A stretch of DNA of 64,000 bases from Thalassovita mediterranea (GTDB taxonomy: Bacteria; Pseudomonadota; Alphaproteobacteria; Rhodobacterales; Rhodobacteraceae), in contig NZ_CYSF01000009.1 of the NCBI RefSeq assembly GCF_001458435.1, positions 62,001 through 126,000 of the forward strand, written 5' to 3'. The notes beneath the pieces are model-generated. The model did no database searches. It was not told the DNA's origin and was given only the letters and a program-made list of their open reading frames with translations. Below, piece by piece: positions 1-8,787 of this stretch (position 1 is the first letter of the stretch; every line of letters begins with the position of its first letter). Both the position numbers and the translations under genes were made by a program.

Positions 1-1206
1 CACCCACAGGCGGATGTGTTTTCCGAAATCGACATTCTGGTCCAGAACGGTCAGAACTACGGTAGCTCGCGTCTGTCAGATGACTATGACCACATCGTAG
101 AAGGCAGCGACCAGCTGAGCGCGGTCATGTCGGACTATGGCCTGACACTCGACCCCGATATTTTCATGTACAACAACGGCGAAGTGGCCTGGCCCAAGGT
201 AATGAATGAAATCATCATCTCGGAGTTTGACACTGAATCCGAAATCAACGCTGTGGATGGCCTGGCCTTCCACATCTATTCCAAAGGTGCCGACCGCGTT
301 AGCAGCCGCGACTTTGATCTGCGGTCTGCCGAACAGACCTGGGATGAACATTTCGATGGTCTGGAAAAACACGTAACCGAATGGAACCTGAAGGCGAGCC
401 GCAGCTGGGACGTTGAAAACGAATATGGCCTGAAACAGGCCCATGAGATGCTCAACATGAGCGAAGAATTCACCGAACATGGTGTGGATTCCGCTTTCGT
501 CTGGGCTGTGCAGCAAAATAACCTCAGCAACCTCGCCGGCAACGAAGGCGAAGATGGTCCGCTGAACGTGCCGGGCGAAATGTTCCGCATGATGAACGAA
601 GTGCTGCCCAACACCACCGCGATCGACCTGTCGGCCGCAGACCGTAGCGAACACGAAGCTGCAACCGAAGATGCTTCGGTTCATGCTTTCTATAGCGAAG
701 ACACCTTTGTCAGCTTCATCGCGTCGACGACCGATGATCCGCAGCAGGCAAATGTCGACTATTCGCAGATCCTGGACCAAGGCGGCACGATCCGCATTGA
801 GGTTCTGGGCGTTCAAGACGGCTACAACCCAACCGACAGCGGCAGCCCAGCCGAAATCACTCAGCTGGACCCTGCTGAGGTGTTCCAGAACGGCATTTTC
901 AGTGCCGAATTGGACGCCCATGAAATTGTCCGCATTGTGGTGGAAAATCCGGACTACACGGATGAATTCGAACAAGTTGTCCTAGACAATCCGGCGCCAG
1001 ACCCGGTCGAAGACGGTGGGTCAGATCCAGGCATACCTGTGATACCCGACACTGGCCCCGATGACGACTACGAAGACCCACCCGAAGACGACGACGATGA
1101 CGACAGAGCTGCAGCCGGAGATAGCCCAGACGGCGGTGGCGCAATGGCAGGAATAGGCGGTTTACTTGGCTTCCTCCCGCTGCTGTCTCTTCTTGGTGGC
1201 TTCTAA
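1..1206 (+). CDS. Secreted glycosidase-like protein with Asp-rich tail, 5' truncated
   Basis: The frame is open from base 1, so the true start lies left of the window; 401 codons are visible. The visible part reads like the second half of a (beta/alpha) barrel glycoside hydrolase: a TEWN segment near residue 125 is placed like a catalytic glutamate strand and is followed by an all-helical stretch and a W-rich strand (AFVWAVQQNN). This is a resemblance I judge by eye, not a confirmed family. After about residue 330 comes a Pro/Asp-rich linker including a run of Asp, and the protein ends in about 20 hydrophobic and glycine residues (GIGGLLGFLPLLSLLGGF). That tail could be a membrane anchor or sorting signal. 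A surface or extracellular polysaccharide-active role is inferred. No neighbour supports it directly. Confidence 0.5.
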   Translation, partial: HPQADVFSEIDILVQNGQNYGSSRLSDDYDHIVEGSDQLSAVMSDYGLTLDPDIFMYNNGEVAWPKVMNEIIISEFDTESEINAVDGLAFHIYSKGADRVSSRDFDLRSAEQTWDEHFDGLEKHVTEWNLKASRSWDVENEYGLKQAHEMLNMSEEFTEHGVDSAFVWAVQQNNLSNLAGNEGEDGPLNVPGEMFRMMNEVLPNTTAIDLSAADRSEHEAATEDASVHAFYSEDTFVSFIASTTDDPQQANVDYSQILDQGGTIRIEVLGVQDGYNPTDSGSPAEITQLDPAEVFQNGIFSAELDAHEIVRIVVENPDYTDEFEQVVLDNPAPDPVEDGGSDPGIPVIPDTGPDDDYEDPPEDDDDDDRAAAGDSPDGGGAMAGIGGLLGFLPLLSLLGGF

Positions 1207-1654
1207 GACAAAGACTTGACGACATAGGGTGCTGACCCTGACTTCGGTTAAACACAGAAACACATAGGATCTCTGGATCTCTTCGACGTACCATTCCGAA
1301 GATTGAGAACGACGATCCCAGCATATCGCGGCCACATCCCGGCACGCCTCAGCCAAGCTGAAGCAAGATGACCCGGAAGACCGCACAAAAAAATCCAAAC
1401 ATTCTAAATCTGCGCCGAAGTGTGTCTAATTGCGACCTATACTTTGGATAGGTTTTTACCCCCCTCCGCCTCTCCCTCTACCCCCCTCTGCAAGCCTGCT
1501 GGTGGACCAAGGATAGCCCCGGCGCTCGTTCTGATACGGCCATGCACATTGGGCGATATCGTGGGGTGCGAAGGGGCGCACCGCATCCGGAGGGTTGTAA
1601 GGGTTTAAGTAAGGGGGGCAGGCGTGGAATGCAGGGCTTGGGCGATGTCGCCCA
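1207..1654. other. Intergenic region without a recognisable gene
   Basis: About 450 bases between the secreted protein and the DUF6314 gene. It contains a conspicuous pyrimidine-rich tract around 1456-1495 with two CCCCCCTC-like runs. I see no tRNA, no convincing reading frame and no clear intrinsic terminator. Short open frames here have poor codon usage and no recognisable protein. Confidence 0.5.
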
Positions 1655-2080
1655 TCACGCGCGGCGATAATGTGACCGCATCACATAATCTTTGCGCGGG
1701 CCCTTCACTGTCCATGTGGCCCGCCATTCCGGCCAGTGGGTGAAATCCATCACCACATCATATTGATCGGGGCTGCACCAATGGGCCGCCGCGATCTCGC
1801 CGTCGGGGCGGAACCGAAAAAAATCGCGACCATCGGCGAAGAAGGTGGCGATCTGATCACCATCAGGACGCCAGATATAGCGCTGACTGCCCTGCATCGG
1901 CGGTTGGCCTGCGACCTCTAACGTGCCCTCTTCGACCAGCATCAACCCGTCCTCATGACGGCTAAAGGTCGCTGTTCCCGACAGCGTCATATTGGGGCCA
2001 ACCGCATTTTCGACCACGCGGGTCAGCTGCCAGCGCCCTTCAAAGGACCAAAGATCAAGATTTACTGGGGTTGCAGCCAT
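1655..2080 (-). CDS. DUF6314 family protein
   Basis: A 141-residue soluble protein of unknown function, with no signal peptide or membrane segment. The N-terminal pattern (LWSFEGRW, then alternating strands such as GTATFSR, RYIWRPDGD and FFRFRPDG) suggests a small beta-barrel, lipocalin-like fold. I assign it to DUF6314 from the overall pattern, a family mostly met in Rhodobacterales. The start at 2080 is preferred over the upstream in-frame ATG at 2107 because AGGAGAGG lies about 7 bases before it. It is divergent from purB, with about 80 bases between the start codons, so the two promoters share this short gap. Confidence 0.65.
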   Translation of the reverse strand: MAATPVNLDLWSFEGRWQLTRVVENAVGPNMTLSGTATFSRHEDGLMLVEEGTLEVAGQPPMQGSQRYIWRPDGDQIATFFADGRDFFRFRPDGEIAAAHWCSPDQYDVVMDFTHWPEWRATWTVKGPRKDYVMRSHYRRA

Positions 2081-2161
2081 GTTATGCCCTCTCCTGCACT
2101 TGTCCAAGAGCTGTCACATCGCTAAGCAATGCGCAAGTTCCAGCAGATCAAGGAAAAGCCG

Positions 2162-3469
2162 ATGATCCCTCGTTATGCCCGCCCCGAAATGACCGCCATC
2201 TGGTCGCCGGAAACCAAATTCCGCATCTGGTATGAGATCGAGGCGCACGCCTGCGACGCTCAGGCCAAACTGGGGGTGATCCCGCAGGAAAACGCCGACG
2301 CGGTGTGGAAAGCCAAAGACGTTGAATTTGACGTCGCCCGCATCGATGAGATCGAGGCCGTCACCAAACATGACGTCATCGCCTTCCTGACCCATCTGGC
2401 CGAACACGTTGGTTCGGAAGAAGCGCGTTTTGTGCATCAGGGCATGACCTCGTCTGATGTGCTGGACACCTGCCTGAACGTGCAGTTGGTGCGTGCCGCC
2501 GACATCCTGCTGGCCGATATGGATCGCCTGCTGGCCGCACTGAAAACCCGCGCGCTGGAACACAAGGACACCGTGCGCGTTGGCCGCAGCCACGGCATCC
2601 ACGCCGAACCCACCACCATGGGTCTGACCTTTGCCCGTTTCTACGCTGAAATGGACCGCAACAAGGCCCGCCTGCAGCAAGCCCGTGAAGAGATCGCCAC
2701 TGGCGCGATTTCCGGCGCGGTTGGCACCTTTGCCAACATCGATCCGGCGGTTGAAGAGCACGTCTGTGAACAGCTGGGCCTGAAACCCGAACCGATCAGC
2801 ACGCAGGTGATCCCGCGCGACCGTCACGCGATGTTCTTTGCCGTGCTGGGTGTGATTGCATCCTCGATCGAAAACGTTGCGATCGAAATTCGCCACATGC
2901 AGCGGACCGAGGTGCTGGAAGGTGCCGAGTTTTTCTCGATGGGTCAAAAAGGCTCGTCCGCGATGCCGCACAAGAAGAACCCGGTTCTGACCGAAAACCT
3001 GACCGGTCTGGCCCGTCTGGTGCGTATGACCGTAATCCCTGCGATGGAAAACGTGGCCCTATGGCACGAGCGTGACATTTCGCATTCCTCCGTCGAGCGC
3101 GGCATTGGCCCGGATGCGACCGTGACACTGGACTTTGCCCTGAACCGTCTGGCCGGTGTGGTCGAGAAGATGCTGATCTTCCCCGACAACATGCTGGACA
3201 ACATGAACAAATTCCCCGGTCTGGTAATGTCGCAGCGCGTTCTGCTGGCCCTGACCCAAGCGGGTGTGAGCCGTGAAGGCGCCTATTCCATGGTGCAGCG
3301 CAACGCGCTGAAAGTTTGGGAAGAGCGTCTGGACTTCCGTGAGCTGCTGCTGGCAGACGAAGAGGTTGTTGCCGCCCTGGGCGTTGATGGCATCAACGAA
3401 AAATTCGACATGGGCTATCACACCAAACATGTCGACACGATCTTCAAGCGCGTGTTTGGCGAAAGCTAA
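2162..3469 (+). CDS. purB: Adenylosuccinate lyase PurB
   Basis: PurB catalyses two fumarate-releasing steps of purine synthesis: SAICAR to AICAR, and adenylosuccinate to AMP. The 435-residue length is normal for the short bacterial form. The fumarase/aspartase superfamily signature SSAMPHKKNP is present at about residues 264-273, and the conserved TSSDVLDT and GRSHGIHAEPTT segments lie near residues 94 and 140. An in-frame ATG at 2129 would add 11 residues, but ATG 2162 has AAGGA 7 bases upstream and gives the standard N-terminus MIPRYARPEM. The gene is monocistronic, closed by a good intrinsic terminator just downstream. Confidence 0.97.
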   Translation: MIPRYARPEMTAIWSPETKFRIWYEIEAHACDAQAKLGVIPQENADAVWKAKDVEFDVARIDEIEAVTKHDVIAFLTHLAEHVGSEEARFVHQGMTSSDVLDTCLNVQLVRAADILLADMDRLLAALKTRALEHKDTVRVGRSHGIHAEPTTMGLTFARFYAEMDRNKARLQQAREEIATGAISGAVGTFANIDPAVEEHVCEQLGLKPEPISTQVIPRDRHAMFFAVLGVIASSIENVAIEIRHMQRTEVLEGAEFFSMGQKGSSAMPHKKNPVLTENLTGLARLVRMTVIPAMENVALWHERDISHSSVERGIGPDATVTLDFALNRLAGVVEKMLIFPDNMLDNMNKFPGLVMSQRVLLALTQAGVSREGAYSMVQRNALKVWEERLDFRELLLADEEVVAALGVDGINEKFDMGYHTKHVDTIFKRVFGES

Positions 3470-3490
3470 GCCTGCGTTGATCTAAGTTCA

Positions 3491-3522
3491 GAACCGCCCT
3501 CCGATCCGGGGGGCGGTTTTTC
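3491..3522 (+). terminator. Intrinsic terminator of purB
   Basis: A perfect stem AACCGCCC / GGGCGGTT with C/G-rich inner pairs is followed at once by TTTTTCT. It lies about 22 bases after the purB stop codon. Confidence 0.85.
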
Positions 3523-3596
3523 TATGTGTGGTGGTTGTTTAGCGCACCACGAAAGGGCGCATCTCTCTGAATTCTTGTGATGTGTAAACTGCGCCG

Positions 3597-4007
3597 TTAC
3601 TGCGTTCCATCAGCAAGGTCGGGCAGCGGACAGTCATGCCCTGCGGCCTGCAAATAGCGCGCGGCAGCCCCTGCCTGTGCTGCTGGGATCAGCACATGTT
3701 CGCCGTCAAAGGTGCAGACGACAAAGACCCCGATCCCGTTGCCCGACAGCGGCGCGATCAGCGATTGTACAATGCCCGCCGCCTCAAACGGAAACGGGCC
3801 GACGGTGCGTAGGCAGGCCCAGCCGCCCTCGCTCTGCACCGTAGCTGGCACGCGGTCCTCTTGGCAGACCAGGGTGACCTCATCGTCAGAACAGACAACC
3901 GCCCTGAACCCCTGCCCCGCAAACCAATTTGGAACCGCAGCCCCCGCAGGCAAGCGGCTGACCGCATAGCGGCCCGGTACAAAACGAATAGTCAAATGGT
4001 GTGTCAT
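3597..4007 (-). CDS. ACT domain-containing protein
   Basis: A 136-residue soluble protein. The second half (AGIVQSLIAPLSGNGIGVFVVCTFDGEHVLIP) has the beta-alpha-beta pattern of an ACT domain of the CASTOR/ACT_7 type, as found in uncharacterised aspartokinase-like ACT proteins; the first half carries a degenerate ACT-like unit. Such proteins probably bind amino acids as small regulators, but the ligand is not known. It stands alone on the minus strand between purB and a plus-strand transporter gene, so context gives no partner. Confidence 0.75.
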   Translation of the reverse strand: MTHHLTIRFVPGRYAVSRLPAGAAVPNWFAGQGFRAVVCSDDEVTLVCQEDRVPATVQSEGGWACLRTVGPFPFEAAGIVQSLIAPLSGNGIGVFVVCTFDGEHVLIPAAQAGAAARYLQAAGHDCPLPDLADGTQ

Positions 4008-4254
4008 CTACGTCCTCCACAAAATGCTGAAGAAGGACATTCCTGCGCCGACCTATGTCGAGGTCCACGGCGCAAGAGCTTCATCTTCCGATGATATGTT
4101 ATGGGGTGAGGGTAATGGCGCCTATTCTCGTATTCAATAAATTACCTGCGCTGCACACGGGAAAAGGCCGCTCTACCGTAAAAGCCCCGCGTGACAGCGC
4201 CACAACCTTCCGCTAGGCCCTTTGACATCGTTTCAAAACCGCGCAGGTCCCCAG

Positions 4255-5148
4255 ATGTCCCAGCACAACAAAGCAATCCTGCTGATGATCGCGGCAGTGT
4301 TCTGTTTCACCGTCATGGACGCCACCGCCAAAGAACTGAGCCGTCATCTGGGCATCATGCAGGCGATCTGGGCACGCTATGCGGGTCAGGCACTGATGGT
4401 GTTGGTGATTGTCCTGCCGCGCATTCAGACCGTGGCGCGGACCCGTTATCCCGGATGGCAGTTGGTGCGGTCGGTTATCCTATTGGGGGCGACGGGCAGC
4501 TTTTTCACCGGCATCAGCTATATTGATCTGGCCGAGGCGACGGCGATCATGAACGTAAATCCAGTGCTGATCACGCTGGGCGCAGCGTTGTTTCTGGGCG
4601 AAGGATTAGGACCGCGACGCGCCATTGGGATTGGCGTTGCATTGATTGGGGCGTTGATCATCATCCGTCCTGGCAGCGGCGTGTTCACCGCCTATGCGCT
4701 GTTCCCGCTGATGGCGGCCTGTTGCTACAGTTGCTACAATCTGGTGACCCGCTATGTGGGCGCGAATGAGGATGCGTGGACATCGCTCCTTTACACCGCC
4801 GCCTTTGGCGCGGTGATCCTGAGTGTGATTGTTCCCTTCCACTGGCAGCCTGTGGATGGGCACGCGATAGTGCTGATGGCAGTGTTGGCCGCGGTTGGAA
4901 CATTGGCGCAATGGCTGCTGATCAAATCGCTGACAATGGGCGAGGCTGGAATGCTGGCGCCCTTTGCCTATGTCAGTCTGATCTTTGCAACGCTTTGGGG
5001 CGTGCTGTTCTTTGATGAATACCCCGATCAGTGGACGATTGTTGGCGCTCTTGTGATTGTGGCGGCGGGGATTTATGTCTGGCATCGTGAGACCGCGCAA
5101 AACCGCGCCTCTGAACGTGACAAAGCGCGTGCTTCGCAAGGATCCTAA
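4255..5148 (+). CDS. DMT superfamily (EamA) transporter
   Basis: A 297-residue inner-membrane protein with about ten hydrophobic segments arranged as two EamA repeats. Typical features are the MDATAKELS segment after TM1 and the EATAIMNVNPVLITLGAALFLGE segment near residue 105. Drug/metabolite transporters of this type export small metabolites; the substrate cannot be told from sequence. ATG 4255 was chosen over an upstream in-frame TTG at 4222 because it starts directly before the first membrane helix. The stop codon lies 8 bases before the next gene (LpxL-like), so the two are probably cotranscribed. Confidence 0.85.
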   Translation: MSQHNKAILLMIAAVFCFTVMDATAKELSRHLGIMQAIWARYAGQALMVLVIVLPRIQTVARTRYPGWQLVRSVILLGATGSFFTGISYIDLAEATAIMNVNPVLITLGAALFLGEGLGPRRAIGIGVALIGALIIIRPGSGVFTAYALFPLMAACCYSCYNLVTRYVGANEDAWTSLLYTAAFGAVILSVIVPFHWQPVDGHAIVLMAVLAAVGTLAQWLLIKSLTMGEAGMLAPFAYVSLIFATLWGVLFFDEYPDQWTIVGALVIVAAGIYVWHRETAQNRASERDKARASQGS

Positions 5149-5156
5149 GCCCCGCC

Positions 5157-6050
5157 ATGGCCAAACACTCCTCCCTCCGTCTGCACAATCGTCTGCAGGA
5201 CACTGGCGCCTATCTGGCCAACCTTGTGCTCAGCGCGCCGCTGAAGCTGGCACTGCGACTGCCCTATCGCACCCGTGTGCGCCTGATGGGCGGACTGATG
5301 GCACGGGTTCTGGCCCCTGTTCTGGGCTACCGGAAAAGGGTGATCAAAAACCTTGATCTGGTTTGGCCCGACCTGCCCGCCGCCGAAAAAAAACGCCTGG
5401 CCCGCGATGTCCCGGCGAACTTTGGCCGTACACTGGTCGAGATCTACTCTGGCGCTGGCTTCAAGACCCATTTGGCCGACACCCACCCCGAAGGCCCCGG
5501 CTTGGCTGCCTTGCAACAAGCGCAGGCCGACGGGCGCCCTGTTATTCTGGTCTCTGGCCACTTCGGCAACCACGATGCCGTGCGGGCCACGGTATCACGT
5601 GATTTTACGCCCGTCGGTGCCCTCTATCGTCCGCTGGACAACAGCTATTTCAATGCCCACTGGAAAGACGCAATCGAAGGCATTGCCGCCCCTGCCTTTG
5701 CCCGTGGGCGTCGCGGATTGGCGCAGATGGTCAAATACCTGCGTGATGGTGGCATCATCGCGTTACTGGTGGACCAACACGTCAGTGATGGCGCACCGCT
5801 GACCTTCTTTGGTCATCCCGCCAAAACCACACTTTCAGCGGCAGAGATGGCGATCAAATATAACGCGCTGGTCTTGCCAGTGTTTGGCCTGCGGCAGGCC
5901 GATGGATTTAGTTTTCGCGCCATTATTCAAGACGAAATCCCACACGACACGCCAGAGGTGATGGCGCAAGCCATGAACGATGCGCTGGAGGAAATGGTGC
6001 GTGAACACCCCGAACAGTGGTTCTGGGTGCATCGCCGCTGGAAAGATTAG
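5157..6050 (+). CDS. LpxL/HtrB-type lysophospholipid acyltransferase
   Basis: A 297-residue inner-membrane acyltransferase, probably adding a secondary acyl chain to lipid A or to a related lysolipid on the cytoplasmic face. An N-terminal hydrophobic segment is followed by the catalytic HxxxxD motif in SGHFGNHDAV at about residues 133-142, the arrangement of the LpxL/HtrB family. The C-terminal EQWFWVHRRWK is the usual family ending. Chain specificity (lauroyl, myristoyl or other) is not visible. It follows the DMT transporter by 8 bases and ends at a shared convergent terminator. Confidence 0.88.
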   Translation: MAKHSSLRLHNRLQDTGAYLANLVLSAPLKLALRLPYRTRVRLMGGLMARVLAPVLGYRKRVIKNLDLVWPDLPAAEKKRLARDVPANFGRTLVEIYSGAGFKTHLADTHPEGPGLAALQQAQADGRPVILVSGHFGNHDAVRATVSRDFTPVGALYRPLDNSYFNAHWKDAIEGIAAPAFARGRRGLAQMVKYLRDGGIIALLVDQHVSDGAPLTFFGHPAKTTLSAAEMAIKYNALVLPVFGLRQADGFSFRAIIQDEIPHDTPEVMAQAMNDALEEMVREHPEQWFWVHRRWKD

Positions 6051-6080
6051 CAACCGCCAACAAACGACTGATAAATAGTG

Positions 6081-6110
6081 AAAAGCCAGCGACAATGCGC
6101 TGGCTTTTGT
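6081..6110. terminator. Bidirectional terminator between lpxL-like and DUF1223 genes
   Basis: A perfect 10-bp inverted repeat AAAAGCCAGC / GCTGGCTTTT has T-rich sequence on both strands. It sits between two convergent genes and can serve both. Confidence 0.85.
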
Positions 6111-6135
6111 TGTTCTAAAATTCGTGAGTTGTTGA

Positions 6136-6846
6136 TCAGCGCAGGCGGGCGGCAGCAACGATGCGACCGGGACCGCGTTCCTGCAGGATCACGACGATGG
6201 GGTCGTCACCAGCAGCCTTGGCTTTCAACGACAGCGGCTTGCGCATATCCCAATCACCAACACGTTCCCAAGAGGTGACAATGTTGTGGTATTCGATACT
6301 GCGGCCTGCATTTTCACCCGAACGAATGTCGACCATTTCCTCTGGGGTGTAACGTACCAGCTGTACCATCAGACGGCTGCGATCTTGCCCCAGCGCCTCG
6401 GCCGAGATGGTGACCTGATTGCCGGAACGGGTCAGGTTCAGATCAACCTCTGCAGGTTTTTCACCGTGCTGGCTGATCAGCGCGTTGACGTTTTTGGGGT
6501 GGTTGCCAACGACATGTTCCTGCCCCTGCACGATCATCTGCGGGGTGTATACGGTGCGACGGCCCGCCTCTTGGGCGTAGCTGTGCTGACGTTTGGTATA
6601 TTTGGGCGATGCAAACTGGTCTTTCCAGCCGATGTAGTCCCAATAATCCACATGCAGAGCCAGCGGAATCACATCAGACCGCATCGCCAACTGCCCCAGA
6701 AAAGCGTCGGCGGGCGGGCAGCTGGAACAGCCCTGAGAGGTGTAGAGTTCTACCACAACCGGGTGATCAACGCTTTGAGCGGTGGCGGCGTGTGCGCTGC
6801 CCCAGATCGTCACGGCAGCAGCAAGGAAGGTCAGCATTTTGCGCAT
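6136..6846 (-). CDS. DUF1223 domain-containing secreted thioredoxin-fold protein
   Basis: A 236-residue protein with an N-terminal signal peptide (MRKMLTFLAAAVTIWGSAHA). The mature protein starts with VVVELYTSQGCSSCPPAD, the hallmark of DUF1223, which has a thioredoxin-like fold with a CSSCPPAD motif. The LHVDYWDYIGWKDQFASP segment is also typical. The biochemical role of the family is not established; a periplasmic thiol/redox function is inferred from the fold and the two cysteines. The gene stands alone, convergent with the lpxL-like gene, with about 400 bases of upstream sequence. Confidence 0.85.
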   Translation of the reverse strand: MRKMLTFLAAAVTIWGSAHAATAQSVDHPVVVELYTSQGCSSCPPADAFLGQLAMRSDVIPLALHVDYWDYIGWKDQFASPKYTKRQHSYAQEAGRRTVYTPQMIVQGQEHVVGNHPKNVNALISQHGEKPAEVDLNLTRSGNQVTISAEALGQDRSRLMVQLVRYTPEEMVDIRSGENAGRSIEYHNIVTSWERVGDWDMRKPLSLKAKAAGDDPIVVILQERGPGRIVAAARLR

Positions 6847-7256
6847 CGGTGGCGGTATCCTTAACGTGGCTTCCTGTTATTAATAAGCGCTGCGGCGATC
6901 CATGACCAATCAAGGATCGCTCACAAGTGGGTGATAGATTGCTACATCACCGGGCGGCGCGTGTATGGCAGGCAGATGCAATCCTGTAAATCCGTAGTTT
7001 TGCTACTGTTTGCAGCGCCTTACGGAACCTATCCTTTTGAACCAACACGGGGGGTATGACGCCGTAACAGGACCACGCAGGCGCCGCCCCGAAAATACAT
7101 GCCGAATTGTAGCGCCATTGCCCTGTGGCTTTGTGGTTTTTCCATGATCTAGTGCAGCACAGCAGCACGATCGCCCATAAACGAGGTCAAAGAAAAACGC
7201 AGCGCCTCACGGTGCGCTGCGTTTCCATAATTTGTACTCAACCGCCAATCAGCGGG
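6847..7256. other. Intergenic region upstream of the DUF1223 gene
   Basis: About 410 bases between the end of ccmG and the start of the DUF1223 gene. The left part should hold the DUF1223 promoter; the right end holds the ccm terminator listed separately. I see no convincing reading frame or RNA gene in the rest. Confidence 0.5.
7193..7225 (-). terminator. Intrinsic terminator of the ccm run
   Basis: On the minus strand an 11-bp stem (AAACGCAGCGC / GCGCTGCGTTT) is followed by TTTTTCTTT. It lies about 30 bases after the ccmG stop and ends the minus-strand ccm gene run. Confidence 0.88.
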
Positions 7257-7808
7257 TTAGCTTTGCGGTGTTTCGCCGCGCGCCTTGGCGATCGCAGGTG
7301 CGATCACACCCTCGATCACGCGCTGGGTAACAGGACCTGCGTGGCGGGTGACGATACGACCAGCGCCATCAATGACATAGGTTTCCGGCACCCCATAAAC
7401 GCCCCAATCCAGCGCCATACGGCCCTGCGCATCCTGCCCGACCGCTTCGTAAGGATTGCCCAGTTCGGCAAGGAACCCCAGCGCATTGGCAGGGTTATCC
7501 TTGTAGTTCACGCCGTAAATCGGAACGCCCTGTTCTGCTAACTGCTCAAGGTTGGGGTGTTCAACGCGGCAGGGCGCACACCAGCTGGCCCAGTAGTTCA
7601 CCAGCTTGACCTGCCCGTCTTGCATTGTCGCCAGATCAAATCCCGGCAGATCACCCAGCGGCGTGACACTGACGCTGGGAACCGCGCGGCCTGCCAGTGC
7701 GGTGGGCAGCGCATCGGGGTTGTCGCGTTGCATGCCGGTGTAAAACATCACCGCCAGGCCGCCGAACAGAACCGGCGGCAGCACCATCAGCCAATTGGTT
7801 TTAACCAT
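7257..7808 (-). CDS. ccmG: Thiol:disulfide interchange protein CcmG/DsbE
   Basis: A 183-residue membrane-anchored periplasmic thioredoxin that reduces apocytochrome c or CcmH during cytochrome c maturation. An N-terminal hydrophobic segment (residues about 7-24) anchors the protein. The active site WCAPC lies near residues 76-80 and the cis-proline region GVPETYVID near 138. The start ATG overlaps the ccmD stop (ATGGTTAA), so it is translationally coupled as the last gene of ccmABCDG. CcmE, CcmF and CcmH are not in this window. Confidence 0.93.
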   Translation of the reverse strand: MVKTNWLMVLPPVLFGGLAVMFYTGMQRDNPDALPTALAGRAVPSVSVTPLGDLPGFDLATMQDGQVKLVNYWASWCAPCRVEHPNLEQLAEQGVPIYGVNYKDNPANALGFLAELGNPYEAVGQDAQGRMALDWGVYGVPETYVIDGAGRIVTRHAGPVTQRVIEGVIAPAIAKARGETPQS

Positions 7809-7959
7809 CTTTTTTCACCCGTGCCTCAACCTCTTCTAGCGCGCTGCGCACCTTGCGGGCACGTAAGATCGACAGCACCACAAGTGCCACGATCAGTCCC
7901 AGCGACACCGCATAGGACGACAAAACAGCGTCCGCGTATTTCCCCAGATCAGGCATCAT
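7801..7959 (-). CDS. ccmD: Heme exporter protein CcmD
   Basis: A 52-residue protein that is easily missed by length cut-offs. Translation gives MMPDLGKYADAVLSSYAVSL, then a membrane helix (GLIVALVVLSIL) and a charged tail (RARKVRSALEEVEARVKKDG). This is the standard CcmD layout: one transmembrane helix and a basic/acidic cytoplasmic tail. CcmD keeps heme-loaded CcmE moving through the CcmABC complex. The start overlaps the ccmC stop (ATGATG) and its stop overlaps the ccmG start. A second ATG one codon in (7956) is equally possible. Confidence 0.92.
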   Translation of the reverse strand: MMPDLGKYADAVLSSYAVSLGLIVALVVLSILRARKVRSALEEVEARVKKDG

Positions 7960-8705
7960 TGCATCCTTTCACGCGCCAAGAGCGCACGCATACGACGGGC
8001 GCGGATTTCGGTTTGGGTGCGCAGGAAGACCAGCGCGATAAACAACATCACAAAGCCCGCCATTGAAATGAACAGCGGCGTGGCAAAAACATTGCTGACC
8101 CGTTCTTCGGTATCGCCAACCAGCGCACCGGCGCGCAGAACAGACGCGCCCTGATGCAGGCCTTGGTTCCAGAAGTTCACCGCATAACGGCTAAGGATCG
8201 CAAAGACCGACCCCACCAGACACAGGATTGAGGTCAGGTCAGCGGCAGTATCGTCATCCTCAATCGCGGACCACAGGGCGATATAGCCAAGGTAGAACAG
8301 AAACAGGATCAGGAACGACGTCAGGCGCGGATCCCATTCCCACCACGTCCCCCACATCGGCTGCCCCCAGATCGCACCGGTGGCCAGCGCAATCACCGTC
8401 ATCACTGCCCCGATGGGGGCAGCCGCGCGGGCGGCCAGTGCCGATACATGGTGGCGGCGGACGATCCACACCAGCGAGGTGACCAGCATCATCGCCCATG
8501 TGTTGATCGCCATCATCGCCGCAGGCACGTGGATATAGATGATCTTTACCGTGGATCCCTGACGGAAATCATCCGGCGTAAAGAAGAAGCCCCAGACCAA
8601 GCCAACGGTCATCAACACCACCGCCAGCCCCGTCACCCAAGGCAACAGGCGGCTGGTGGTTGCAATGAATTTTTTTGGGTTGGCATATTCCCAGATCGAG
8701 CTCAT
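7956..8705 (-). CDS. ccmC: Heme ABC transporter permease CcmC
   Basis: A 249-residue integral membrane protein with six hydrophobic segments. The tryptophan-rich periplasmic motif WGTWWEWDPRLTS lies near residues 126-138, and conserved histidines flank it (YIHVPAA; NQGLHQGASV). These are the features by which CcmC binds heme and transfers it to CcmE. It is the fourth gene of the minus-strand run yajC...ccmG, 82 bases after ccmB, and overlaps ccmD. Confidence 0.96.
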   Translation of the reverse strand: MSSIWEYANPKKFIATTSRLLPWVTGLAVVLMTVGLVWGFFFTPDDFRQGSTVKIIYIHVPAAMMAINTWAMMLVTSLVWIVRRHHVSALAARAAAPIGAVMTVIALATGAIWGQPMWGTWWEWDPRLTSFLILFLFYLGYIALWSAIEDDDTAADLTSILCLVGSVFAILSRYAVNFWNQGLHQGASVLRAGALVGDTEERVSNVFATPLFISMAGFVMLFIALVFLRTQTEIRARRMRALLARERMQ

Positions 8706-8787
8706 GACCCTCTCCTATCCGTCCTGACGCCCATTGCAGGGGCGTGGGTATTCATCTCTTCGTCTCTTGGCCGCATGTTGTCACCCC

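Noticed and set aside
1420-1608. Short plus-strand frame in the first intergenic region
   Set aside because: It is dominated by the Pro/Ser translation of a pyrimidine tract, has no ribosome site and no recognisable protein.
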